The notes: generated by a model not told the origin, from the sequence alone. A stretch of 5,376 nucleotides of DNA from Nanobdellota archaeon (GCA_018901315.1 JAHIFA010000098.1:1-5376), one strand, 5' to 3'. Counted from the stretch's first letter, positions 1-5,339 are shown. A program made the numbers and translations.

Positions 1-905
1 CTGCTCTCTTTTTTCTCGTCAATTACTTTATAGCCTGAAAGTTCTGCAACCTTTTCTGCAAACTCTTTTACATCTTCATGAAATGGCATATTCCTTTCAA
101 GCAACCTTCTCCTTGATGAGCCAACAAACATATATGCCTTGACTTCCACAAACATTGGGCTTGCTTTTTTTATAAGCTCTGTAAATCCCTTCTCATCTTT
201 CATATTTATTTTTTTCATTGCAGTTATTCTTATTGTTGTCCTTGTATTAAGTCTTGACATTATCTCAAGGGATTTGTTTAAGCGTTGCCATCCGTCTTTA
301 AAGCAAGACTTGTTGAATTTTTCAAAATCCTTCTTGTTAGTTGAGCTTAGAGAAATGTAAAGCTGTGTAGGAAGCTCTTTCAGGTTTTCAATAACTTTAG
401 GAAACTGCCCATTCGTAACAAGAAAAGTTGTTTTTCCTAATTTGTGCAGCTCAGAAATTAATTCTCCAAGTCTTGGATATATTGTTGGCTCTCCTGTTAA
501 TGAGATTGCAAAATGCATTGGTTCCTGAGCTTCCTCAAATTTTTCCATATTTGTTTTCGTGTTTCCAGGGTATCCGTTTAGAAGCTTTTTTTGGCATTCA
601 ATTGATTTTTTTATTATTTCTTTTGGCTCATCCACAGCATCATTCATTTCTATTCCAACAGTATAATTCATCTCACGCCAGCAATGAATGCACTGGCTTG
701 TGCAAAAACCCACAGATGGAGATATCTGGCAGCAAAGATGGCATCTTATGCCGTAAAACTTTTCCTTGTAGCAGATTCCTTCATCTATTAAAGATTTTTT
801 TGTCCATGTGCATATCTTTACAGCAGAGTGCTCTCCGCTAAAGCAATAATGCTGTTTTTCTAATAATATCTTAAGCTCGGGGCTTATTTTTGTTATTTTA
901 CCCAT
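1..905 (-). CDS. taw1: 4-demethylwyosine synthase (TYW1/Taw1), radical SAM; C-terminus cut by window edge
   Basis: Known of the family: Taw1 condenses N1-methylguanosine-37 of tRNA-Phe with pyruvate carbons to form the tricyclic 4-demethylwyosine, using a radical-SAM cluster and a second Fe-S cluster. Seen: 301 codons in the window from the ATG at 905. The radical-SAM CX3CX2C motif is C68, C72, C75, followed by the typical 'CWRE'. Before it come the conserved HSAVK.C.W stretch and CYKEKFYGI (about residues 26-53), with C21, C32 and C45 as candidate second-cluster ligands. 'SLTGEPT' (135-141) and 'KAYMFVGSS' (256-264) fit the barrel motifs of the family. The frame stays open to base 1, ending in the conserved IDEKKES stretch. 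From memory the archaeal enzymes run to about 310-340 residues, so roughly 10-40 are missing. The start fits the family N-terminus and lies about 25 bases from a TATA box, suggesting a leaderless transcript. Confidence 0.93.
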   Translation of the reverse strand, partial: MGKITKISPELKILLEKQHYCFSGEHSAVKICTWTKKSLIDEGICYKEKFYGIRCHLCCQISPSVGFCTSQCIHCWREMNYTVGIEMNDAVDEPKEIIKKSIECQKKLLNGYPGNTKTNMEKFEEAQEPMHFAISLTGEPTIYPRLGELISELHKLGKTTFLVTNGQFPKVIENLKELPTQLYISLSSTNKKDFEKFNKSCFKDGWQRLNKSLEIMSRLNTRTTIRITAMKKINMKDEKGFTELIKKASPMFVEVKAYMFVGSSRRRLLERNMPFHEDVKEFAEKVAELSGYKVIDEKKES

Positions 906-924
906 AAGATAAACTAAAAGCAGA

Positions 925-935
925 TTATATAAAAA
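925..935 (-). promoter_or_regulatory. TATA box of taw1
   Basis: On the minus strand this reads TTTTTATATAA, with its centre about 25 bases before the taw1 ATG at 905. Archaeal transcription usually starts about 25 bases downstream of the TATA centre, so the predicted transcript begins at or next to the ATG and is leaderless. No Shine-Dalgarno sequence is seen before the ATG, which agrees. The start point is inferred. Confidence 0.6.
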
Positions 936-953
936 TCTTTTTAAAAACCAAAA

Positions 954-963
954 TTATATAAAT
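954..963 (+). promoter_or_regulatory. TATA box of the 165-residue gene
   Basis: TTATATAAAT is centred about 27 bases before the ATG at 985. A purine-rich stretch with AACCAAAA just upstream (946-953) could be the TFB recognition element. No Shine-Dalgarno sequence precedes the ATG, so the transcript is probably leaderless. The stretch ATTATATAAA occurs twice in this divergent region, at 924-933 and 953-962, in the same orientation. Confidence 0.6.
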
Positions 964-984
964 CTCATCCCTGTTCTAAAAACA

Positions 985-1482
985 ATGGGCTTTAAAACAG
1001 CGCTAAAAAAGTTAAAAGAAAGCAGCAAATTCAAAAAATGGATTTCTAAGAACAAAGAAGCATATTTAGCATATGCCTTTATTATGATTGAAAACTCAGA
1101 AAAAAGTGAGTGGCAGATTGGCTATTATGACAAAAAGCTGGATAAGGTTGCAGTTTTTACTATAAACAACAATATTGAAATCAATCCAGAGCAGGATGTT
1201 TTCAAAAAACCAGGAACATCTGTAAAAAAGGTTAACCTAAAAAATGTTAAATTTGACTTGGATTATGTCCTGAAAAAAGCTCAAACTATTAAGGAGAAAA
1301 AATATCCTAAAGAGTTAGTAACAAAAACAATAGCTATCCTGCAGAACATTGATTTAGGCCAACTGTGGAACATAACCCTTATCACCAGCTCTTTAAATAC
1401 CATAAACATAAAAATAGATGCAAAAACAGGCAAGACAATAAAGCATGAATTAGTATCATTATTCCAGTTCAAGGCTAGTTAG
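985..1482 (+). CDS. Hypothetical 165-residue protein with PepSY-like C-terminal segment
   Basis: I do not recognise this as a named family. Seen: a lysine-rich N-terminus (about residues 1-25), with no signal peptide or membrane segment, so probably cytosolic. A short strand-rich part follows ('WQIGYYDKKLDKVAVFTI', 43-60), then a segment with a KKP turn near 74-76. The C-terminal part (about 115-160) reads LWNITLITSSLNTINIKIDAKTGK and then TIKHE, which resembles the W-x-hydrophobic strand and 'iDAktGki' turn of PepSY domains. PepSY domains are usually extracytoplasmic and linked to peptidase inhibition; nothing here shows that role. It is transcribed divergently from taw1 with a 79-base gap. 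The ATG is supported by the TATA box about 27 bases upstream and by the lack of any other start near it. That it is a real gene is likely; its function is unknown. Confidence 0.75.
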   Translation: MGFKTALKKLKESSKFKKWISKNKEAYLAYAFIMIENSEKSEWQIGYYDKKLDKVAVFTINNNIEINPEQDVFKKPGTSVKKVNLKNVKFDLDYVLKKAQTIKEKKYPKELVTKTIAILQNIDLGQLWNITLITSSLNTINIKIDAKTGKTIKHELVSLFQFKAS

Positions 1483-1513
1483 ATTACCACTTAAATAAAA
1501 CAAAAGCTAATGC

Positions 1514-1571
1514 TTTCTCATGGAAAAATAGGGTTGTTTCTCATGGAAATAAGTGTTATTTCTCATGGAAA
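1514..1571. repeat. Three identical 13-base repeats, TTTCTCATGGAAA
   Basis: TTTCTCATGGAAA occurs at 1514-1526, 1537-1549 and 1559-1571, at spacings of 23 and 22 bases, close to two DNA helical turns. The unit has TTTC/GAAA arms around a 5-base centre. The spacers between copies are unrelated to each other. The array lies 32 bases after the stop of the 165-residue gene and about 200 bases before dut. It could be a cluster of protein-binding sites or a feature of the 3' untranslated region. The units are too short for CRISPR. Confidence 0.7.
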
Positions 1572-1572
1572 A

Positions 1573-1587
1573 CAGTTTTTTCAACTG
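1573..1587 (+). terminator. Candidate terminator (T6 run within a small stem-loop)
   Basis: CAGTT and AACTG form a 5-base-pair stem around a TTTTC loop, and the left arm and loop together hold a run of six T (1576-1581). Archaeal termination mainly needs a T-run, so this is the first plausible stop signal after the 165-residue gene, about 95 bases past its stop codon. The stem is weak and may be coincidental. Confidence 0.3.
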
Positions 1588-1663
1588 GAGTATTTTCATT
1601 AAAAAACCTAAATACAGCCTTAAAAAGAAAAATAAGCCATTATTAATATTTCTTTTCCATTAG

Positions 1664-1676
1664 AACAATAATTGTT
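1664..1676. promoter_or_regulatory. Perfect palindrome, possible operator upstream of dut
   Basis: AACAAT-A-ATTGTT is a perfect inverted repeat with 6-base arms around a single central base. It ends two bases before a TATA-like AATTATATA (1679-1687), where an archaeal regulator or activator could contact the promoter. In DNA this AT-rich, palindromes of this length do occur by chance, so the role is only suggested. Confidence 0.35.
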
Positions 1677-1705
1677 TTAATTATATACTTTTAATCTTAA
1701 CTTAA

Positions 1706-1714
1706 TTTAAATAT
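1706..1714 (+). promoter_or_regulatory. Candidate TATA box of the dut operon
   Basis: TTTAAATAT would place a transcript start near 1735, giving a leader of about 40 bases that contains the GAGGG ribosome binding site of dut. A second candidate is AATTATATA at 1679-1687, which would give a leader near 65 bases. The region is so AT-rich that the choice is uncertain, but a leadered transcript agrees with the Shine-Dalgarno sequence. Confidence 0.4.
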
Positions 1715-1764
1715 GAGTTGTGTTTCTTATTTTACCTTGCTCTTTAATTTTTAAAATCAAAAAT

Positions 1765-1769
1765 GAGGG
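1765..1769 (+). promoter_or_regulatory. Shine-Dalgarno sequence that decides the TTG start of dut
   Basis: GAGGG lies 6 bases before the TTG at 1776. The dut frame is closed by a TGA at 1764-1766, and no ATG or GTG occurs in frame between that stop and motif 1 of the enzyme. TTG at 1776 is therefore the best start. Confidence 0.65.
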
Positions 1770-1775
1770 ATATGC

Positions 1776-2219
1776 TTGCCAGGTAACCTAAGGATAAAAA
1801 TAAAGAAAATAAAAGAAAGTGCAATTCTGCCGCATTATGCTCATGATGGCGATGCAGGAGTTGACCTTTATTCAACAGAGGATTATGTTCTTAAGCCAGG
1901 CCAGAGAGTGTTGGTTAGCACAGGACTAAGCATGGCTATTCTTAAAGGCTACGAAGGCCAGGTAAGACCAAAATCTGGTCTTGCATTAAAGCATGGAATA
2001 ACAACTTGTAATAGTCCTGGAACAATTGACTCTGGTTATAGGGGAGAGATGGGGGTTATAGCAATTAATCATGGTGCTGAAGAATTTAAGATAGAAAAAG
2101 GAACAAAGATAGCCCAGATGATATTTAACAAGGTGGAGAAAGCTGAGTTTGAGGAAGTTGAGGAGATTGACAACACCAAAAGAGGAGAAAAAGGTTTTGG
2201 AAGCACTGGATTAAATTAA
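1776..2219 (+). CDS. dut: dUTP diphosphatase (dUTPase), trimeric type
   Basis: Role: hydrolyses dUTP to dUMP and pyrophosphate, keeping uracil out of DNA and supplying dUMP for thymidylate synthesis. Seen: all five motifs of homotrimeric dUTPases are present and in order: motif 1 'DGDAGVDL' (24-31), motif 2 'RPKSGLA' (64-70), motif 3 'GTIDSGYRGE' (82-91, with the catalytic Asp85 and the uracil-pocket Tyr88), motif 4 'KGTKIAQMIF' (108-117) and the flexible C-terminal motif 5 'RGEKGFGSTG' (136-145). The length of 147 residues is normal. The complete motif 5 and the Tyr in motif 3 favour dUTPase over dCTP deaminase. Translation starts at TTG with a GAGGG Shine-Dalgarno sequence. It is the first gene of an operon with the 34-codon gene (13 bases downstream) and nrdG, which fits a role in deoxynucleotide supply. 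Confidence 0.96.
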   Translation: MPGNLRIKIKKIKESAILPHYAHDGDAGVDLYSTEDYVLKPGQRVLVSTGLSMAILKGYEGQVRPKSGLALKHGITTCNSPGTIDSGYRGEMGVIAINHGAEEFKIEKGTKIAQMIFNKVEKAEFEEVEEIDNTKRGEKGFGSTGLN

Positions 2220-2225
2220 AGAGGT
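2220..2225 (+). promoter_or_regulatory. Shine-Dalgarno sequence of the 34-codon gene
   Basis: AGAGGT starts directly after the dut stop codon and lies 7 bases before the ATG at 2233. It is a good match to the archaeal anti-Shine-Dalgarno core and is the main evidence that the short frame is translated. Confidence 0.6.
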
Positions 2226-2232
2226 TGAAACA

Positions 2233-2337
2233 ATGAAGAATGGAATAAAATACAAGACAGCAAAAACAAATACAAAATTAAATGAATTCATTGATGAAGA
2301 AAAAATTGAAAAATCATCTAAAAATAAAAAAAGTTAG
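2233..2337 (+). CDS. Small 34-residue lysine-rich protein between dut and nrdG
   Basis: I do not recognise this protein. Seen: an ATG frame of 34 codons beginning 'MKNGIKYKTAKTNTKLNEF' and ending in a lysine/serine-rich tail, with the TAG stop at 2335-2337. It has 10 lysines and 5 acidic residues, no cysteine, and no hydrophobic segment long enough for a membrane helix. It is preceded by AGAGGT at good spacing. It fills the gap between dut and nrdG almost completely (13 bases before, 8 after), and its stop codon overlaps the ribosome binding site of nrdG, as expected for a coupled operon gene. It could be a small regulatory or partner protein for the nucleotide enzymes, or a translated leader that couples nrdG to dut. 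It may also be non-functional spacer, because frames this short arise easily in A-rich DNA. Confidence 0.5.
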   Translation: MKNGIKYKTAKTNTKLNEFIDEEKIEKSSKNKKS

Positions 2338-2340
2338 GTG
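2336..2340 (+). promoter_or_regulatory. Shine-Dalgarno sequence of nrdG
   Basis: AGGTG lies 5 bases before the ATG at 2346 and overlaps the TAG stop of the 34-codon gene. Ribosomes finishing the short gene would be positioned to start nrdG, suggesting translational coupling. Confidence 0.55.
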
Positions 2341-2345
2341 TCTAA

Positions 2346-3092
2346 ATGCAGGCATACATTGGCGGGATAGTTCCTTTATCAACAGTTGACTGGCCAACCA
2401 ATGTTTGCACAGCAATATTTTTTTCTGGGTGTGATTTCAGGTGCGGTTATTGCCACAACAAGGAGTTTGTAGGTTTTAATGATGAACTCTTAAAAGACTT
2501 AAAAGACATCAAAAAAGAGATATTAAAAAATTCTGGTTTTATTGATGCTATAATCTTTTCAGGAGGTGAGCCGTGTCTTCAAAGGCAGGCATTATTAACT
2601 CTTGCAAGATTTGCAAAAAAACAGGGTTTAAAAGTTGGTATTGAAACAAATGGCTCAAAGCCCTATTCAATAAAATCATTAATCAATGAAAACCTGCTGG
2701 ATTTTATTGCTTTGGATATAAAGGCTCCGCTTAGAAAGGAGATTTTTGAAAAAGTTACGCAATCAAAAACATTTTTTAGAGCAACAGAAGATGTTATTGA
2801 AAATATAAAACAAACACTTGATATATTAAAAGGAAATCAGGATAAAATCCAGATAGAAATCAGGACAACTATTGTTCCAGGGCTTATTTTCAGAAAGGAG
2901 GATGTTCTTGGGATAGCTAAAGATATTAATGGGTTAAATTGTAGGTGGGTCTTGCAGCCATTTAAATCTGATAAAGGCACGCTTGATCAGAAGATGAGTA
3001 ATATAAAATCACCAACAAAAAAATTCTTAGAGGACCTAAAGAAAGTATGCCAAAAAAAATACAGCAATCTAAGAATGAATATTAGAGTATAA
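2346..3092 (+). CDS. nrdG: Anaerobic ribonucleoside-triphosphate reductase activating protein (NrdG2-type radical SAM)
   Basis: Role: a radical-SAM activase that uses a [4Fe-4S] cluster and S-adenosylmethionine to place the glycyl radical on class III ribonucleotide reductase (NrdD). Seen: the N-terminus 'GGIVPLSTVDWP' (6-17) and 'FFSGCDFRCGYCHN' (25-38) are the hallmark of the longer NrdG group. The cluster ligands are C29, C33 and C36 in CX3CX2C. 'SGGEP' (72-76) contacts SAM, and 'IETNGS' (99-104), 'ALDIKAP' (122-128) and 'WVLQPF' (201-206) follow the family pattern. The 248 residues are slightly longer than the usual 220-240. It is the last gene of the dut operon, with its own AGGTG site. 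NrdD is not in the window, so the partner is inferred. Other glycyl-radical activases of the PflA type are the main alternative. Confidence 0.88.
   Translation: MQAYIGGIVPLSTVDWPTNVCTAIFFSGCDFRCGYCHNKEFVGFNDELLKDLKDIKKEILKNSGFIDAIIFSGGEPCLQRQALLTLARFAKKQGLKVGIETNGSKPYSIKSLINENLLDFIALDIKAPLRKEIFEKVTQSKTFFRATEDVIENIKQTLDILKGNQDKIQIEIRTTIVPGLIFRKEDVLGIAKDINGLNCRWVLQPFKSDKGTLDQKMSNIKSPTKKFLEDLKKVCQKKYSNLRMNIRV
3052..3059 (-). terminator. Candidate T8 terminator of the kinase-like gene
   Basis: Eight A on the plus strand make a T8 run on the minus strand, about 38-45 bases after the stop codon of the kinase-like gene and inside the 3' end of nrdG. It is the first strong T-run met by minus-strand transcription. 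Confidence 0.35.
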
Positions 3093-3096
3093 TGAT

Positions 3097-3819
3097 TCAG
3101 TTTTTTTCAAGGAAATCTTCCCATATTTTAATTGCTTCTTTTTCTGTGTCATCAACTGTCTTTGGAAAGTTTGTGTCTAAGTAAACAACTTTTGAGCCAT
3201 GACTTTCAAACAGGTTTTTCAGCCACTGGCTGTTATATCTCTGCTCAACTCTTCTCTGAAAATTTATTTCCTCAAAAATAGCTTTATCCTGCTTCTGCCT
3301 CTGGCTGAGCCTTTGCATAATTGTTTCTGGTGCAACCAGTGATATTATCAACAGATTAGGAGAATTCTGCAATGCAAGCTTATTGCCAGGCAGTCTCATA
3401 ATCTCTGTTAATGATATGTTGCCCTGAACCGGCTGATAAACAATAGAACTTATTACTCCCCTTTCCTGAAAAACATATTTTCCCTGTTTTAAGGCAGGAA
3501 TTATAACCATATTGTAAAGGATTTCCCTGTCTAAAGAAAACGCATGTGCTGTTGAGGTTATTGAATAATTGCGGTTGTTTTTTCTTACTATTTCTTCTCT
3601 TAAAGCACTCCCAATCCAGCAATAGCTCATCTCACTGGAAATAATTGCATCAAAATCATTTATCTCCTCTGGCTCTGGAAACCTGTTATTTTCCCTGCAA
3701 TAATCCCTTAAATTAAACACTTTAATCTGCTTTTGCTCAGCCCATTTTTTCAGGGCATTAACAATAATCCCCTTGCCTGAGCCATCCGGCCCATCAACCA
3801 TAACAAACCTTTTGTGCAT
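3097..3819 (-). CDS. Thymidylate kinase-like P-loop nucleoside monophosphate kinase
   Basis: Likely role: phosphorylation of dTMP to dTDP, or of a related (deoxy)nucleotide. Seen: a P-loop 'GPDGSGKG' (10-17) after a hydrophobic strand. 'SLDREILYNMVIIPAL' (95-110) and 'GKYVFQERGVISSIVYQ' (113-129) match the thymidylate kinase pattern of a DR motif, then a strand, then D/E-R-Y/G..S..AYQ. A LID-like segment 'RLSQRQKQD' (170-178) and 'RVEQRY' (190-195) follow. Odd points: residue 17 is Gly and 18 is Ile, where thymidylate kinases have Ser/Thr for magnesium. The 'DRY' tyrosine is Gly. About 30 extra residues lie between the first strand pair and the DR motif, giving 240 residues against the usual 195-215. 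Substrate specificity is therefore open. The gene converges on nrdG and has its own TATA box, with the ATG about 26 bases downstream. I leave out the symbol tmk because of the variant motifs. Confidence 0.8.
   Translation of the reverse strand: MHKRFVMVDGPDGSGKGIIVNALKKWAEQKQIKVFNLRDYCRENNRFPEPEEINDFDAIISSEMSYCWIGSALREEIVRKNNRNYSITSTAHAFSLDREILYNMVIIPALKQGKYVFQERGVISSIVYQPVQGNISLTEIMRLPGNKLALQNSPNLLIISLVAPETIMQRLSQRQKQDKAIFEEINFQRRVEQRYNSQWLKNLFESHGSKVVYLDTNFPKTVDDTEKEAIKIWEDFLEKN
3101..3107 (+). terminator. Candidate T7 terminator of the dut-nrdG operon
   Basis: A run of seven T starts 8 bases after the nrdG stop codon, lying inside the last codons of the convergent kinase gene. Archaeal RNA polymerase commonly stops at such runs without a stem-loop. 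No clear hairpin precedes it. Confidence 0.4.
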
Positions 3820-3825
3820 ATGGGG

Positions 3826-3840
3826 ATTATTTGCAATAAT
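3826..3840. promoter_or_regulatory. Inverted repeat between TATA box and start of the kinase-like gene
   Basis: ATTATT-TGC-AATAAT has 6-base arms around 3 bases. It lies between the TATA box (3841-3850) and the start codon (3817-3819), which is where archaeal repressors often bind. A similar TTA-repeat dyad lies in the same place before the 475-residue gene. The arms are pure A/T, so chance is possible. Confidence 0.35.
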
Positions 3841-3850
3841 CTATTTAAAT
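3841..3850 (-). promoter_or_regulatory. TATA box of the kinase-like gene
   Basis: Minus-strand ATTTAAATAG, preceded by AAAAG as a possible TFB recognition element, is centred about 26 bases before the ATG at 3819. This predicts a leaderless transcript and gives the gene its own promoter, independent of the upstream 475-residue gene. The 92-base gap upstream has no strong T-run for ending transcription of that gene. Confidence 0.6.
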
Positions 3851-3911
3851 CTTTTGAAAATTAAGAATTCTAGTTAAATTATATTATAGTAGAGAAAGGG
3901 TTATTGAAGAT

Positions 3912-5339
3912 TTAAGAAGATTTGGCTATAGGTTTATTCCTAATTTTTTCCACAATTCCTTTATCTGCATCTACTTTAACTAAATCTCCATCTTCAAGCA
4001 CCCTGGTTGCTATCTTAGTTCCAATAATGCAAGGTATTCCATATTCTCTGGAAACAATAGCTGCATGGCAAAGAATTCCACCTTCGTCTGTTACAATTGC
4101 TGCAATTTTATTAAATACAATTGTTATATCTGGACTTGTCATCTGTGTGACTAAGATATCTCCTTTTTCAATCTTCTTTATATCTGCCTTATCTTTTATA
4201 ATCTTTACAATACCACTAACTATTCCTCTACATGCTGACTTCCCAAGTATTTTTCTTATGTTTAGCTTTTGCTCTTGTTTAGGTCTAGCTGTCCAAAATC
4301 TAACTCCACAGTTTTTGTCAGTCTCGAAGCCATAACCTTGTTTGCGCTCTTCAATCTCTAACAATGCCATTATTTCATTAGGCAACAAATATGTTATATC
4401 CTCTAAACTTAAATTAAACTGATTACCAATTTTAATAAGCAAAGGTTTAGCTAGCTGTAGGGCTTTAACAAAACATTCTCCTCTATAAGTTCGTAAGAAC
4501 ATATACTTTCCTAAAAGATTTGCTTTACGAATTAACTCTAGTTCTTTTGCTATTTCCAGTCTTTTTATAGTCTGTGTGTATTTGTGCTTAAGTTCTTTCT
4601 TTTTCTTTTCAATTTTAGTCAACTCATTAATGGGGTCCTCAGCAGCTAATTCATTTAACAGCTTCTTAAAGTGTTCTTTTGAATAAGGCTCAGTTAAAAA
4701 GCTCCAACCAACTTTTACAGTTCCGAGGTATGCATATTTTTCATAGTGCTTGTCTAGTTTTTTCTGTAGCTCATCATCCATTTTGCCTTTTTCTTTTAAT
4801 TCACAAGCTAGCCTAAGTAATGATTTCCGTTCTTGAATTGCACTAATTTCCCCTTCACAGAATGTTAGAATATTAAAAAGATCAATTAGTTCCTCTTCTG
4901 TTGCAGAAGGGAAGATTTGTTTTAATTTTTGATTTATTCTTTCAGTAAGTATGGCTTCAGCTCTATGACAGACCCATACAATCGGTGCAAAGCGGTTCAT
5001 TGCATCACAGTATTTTTTAAACGGTTCTTTTAATTTACTTTTTGATTTAACAGTATAATTTAAGGATTTAAGAGTAGAGAGTAGCTTCTCACCTTCATCT
5101 GTTATTTTATTTACTATACGTGAAAATAGCTCTTTATCCTCAGCATATATTTTTCTAAGTTTATTTAATTCTTGTTGATAGTCTTCTAAGTTATAGTAAA
5201 TAAAATAATCTTCAAATCTGAAACGCGGAAGTTTTGTGGGTATGCCTGTTACTTTAGTATATTGTTTTGTTCCACCCCAAAAAACAGGACCGAGTACAAG
5301 AGGCTGTCCCTTTCGTTTGAATAATTTTAACCATGTCAT
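3912..5339 (-). CDS. Stand-alone PEP-utilising-enzyme mobile (phosphohistidine) domain protein
   Basis: Seen: residues about 363-466 form a swivelling phosphohistidine domain as in PEP synthase and pyruvate phosphate dikinase: 'GIVSGIVKII' (372-381), 'GDILVTQMTSPD' (393-404), then 'GGILCHAAIVSREYGIP' (420-436). The phosphorylatable His is H425, preceded by Cys as in PEP synthase (PpsA). Residues 1-360 are charged and mostly helical, with likely coiled-coil parts near 52-90 and 240-275. 'YRGECFVKALQLAKPLLIKIG' falls at 285-305, similar to the linker seen before the mobile domain in rifampicin phosphotransferase-like proteins. No ATP-grasp domain and no C-terminal PEP-binding barrel is present, so the protein cannot by itself do the full PEP synthase reaction. 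It may receive phosphate from a separate partner or bind a ligand. No signal peptide is seen. The TATA box lies about 29 bases before the ATG. The domain call is firm; the function is unknown. Confidence 0.85.
   Translation of the reverse strand: MTWLKLFKRKGQPLVLGPVFWGGTKQYTKVTGIPTKLPRFRFEDYFIYYNLEDYQQELNKLRKIYAEDKELFSRIVNKITDEGEKLLSTLKSLNYTVKSKSKLKEPFKKYCDAMNRFAPIVWVCHRAEAILTERINQKLKQIFPSATEEELIDLFNILTFCEGEISAIQERKSLLRLACELKEKGKMDDELQKKLDKHYEKYAYLGTVKVGWSFLTEPYSKEHFKKLLNELAAEDPINELTKIEKKKKELKHKYTQTIKRLEIAKELELIRKANLLGKYMFLRTYRGECFVKALQLAKPLLIKIGNQFNLSLEDITYLLPNEIMALLEIEERKQGYGFETDKNCGVRFWTARPKQEQKLNIRKILGKSACRGIVSGIVKIIKDKADIKKIEKGDILVTQMTSPDITIVFNKIAAIVTDEGGILCHAAIVSREYGIPCIIGTKIATRVLEDGDLVKVDADKGIVEKIRNKPIAKSS

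Noticed and set aside
139..841. Open frames on the plus strand at 139-360 and 428-841
   Set aside because: They lie antisense to taw1, which is firmly identified by its motifs. Their products are low-complexity, hydrophobic and leucine/phenylalanine-rich, as expected from an antisense reading of an A-rich gene.
1281..1472. Minus-strand open frame inside the 165-residue gene
   Set aside because: It has no promoter or ribosome binding site and mirrors the coding strand; the plus-strand gene has a well-placed TATA box.
1514..1571. The triple repeat as a CRISPR array
   Set aside because: Units of 13 bases with 9-10 base spacers are far too short for CRISPR, and no cas gene is present.
1543..1602. 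19-codon plus-strand frame starting at the ATG in the second repeat
   Set aside because: There is no ribosome binding site or placed TATA box, and it is made mostly of repeat and hairpin sequence.
1483..1775. tRNA, C/D-box guide RNA or riboswitch in the largest intergenic region
   Set aside because: I found no cloverleaf, no paired C and D boxes, and no GC-rich helix; only A/T-rich DNA, the repeats, the palindrome and TATA-like boxes.
3380..3622. Minus-strand open frame overlapping the kinase-like gene in another frame
   Set aside because: It is a frame shadow; the kinase frame carries the recognisable motifs through this stretch.
3922..4335. Plus-strand open frame opposite the phosphohistidine domain
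   Set aside because: It is antisense to the conserved 'CHAAIVSREYGIP' region. Its hydrophobic product results from the complementary reading and it lacks start signals.
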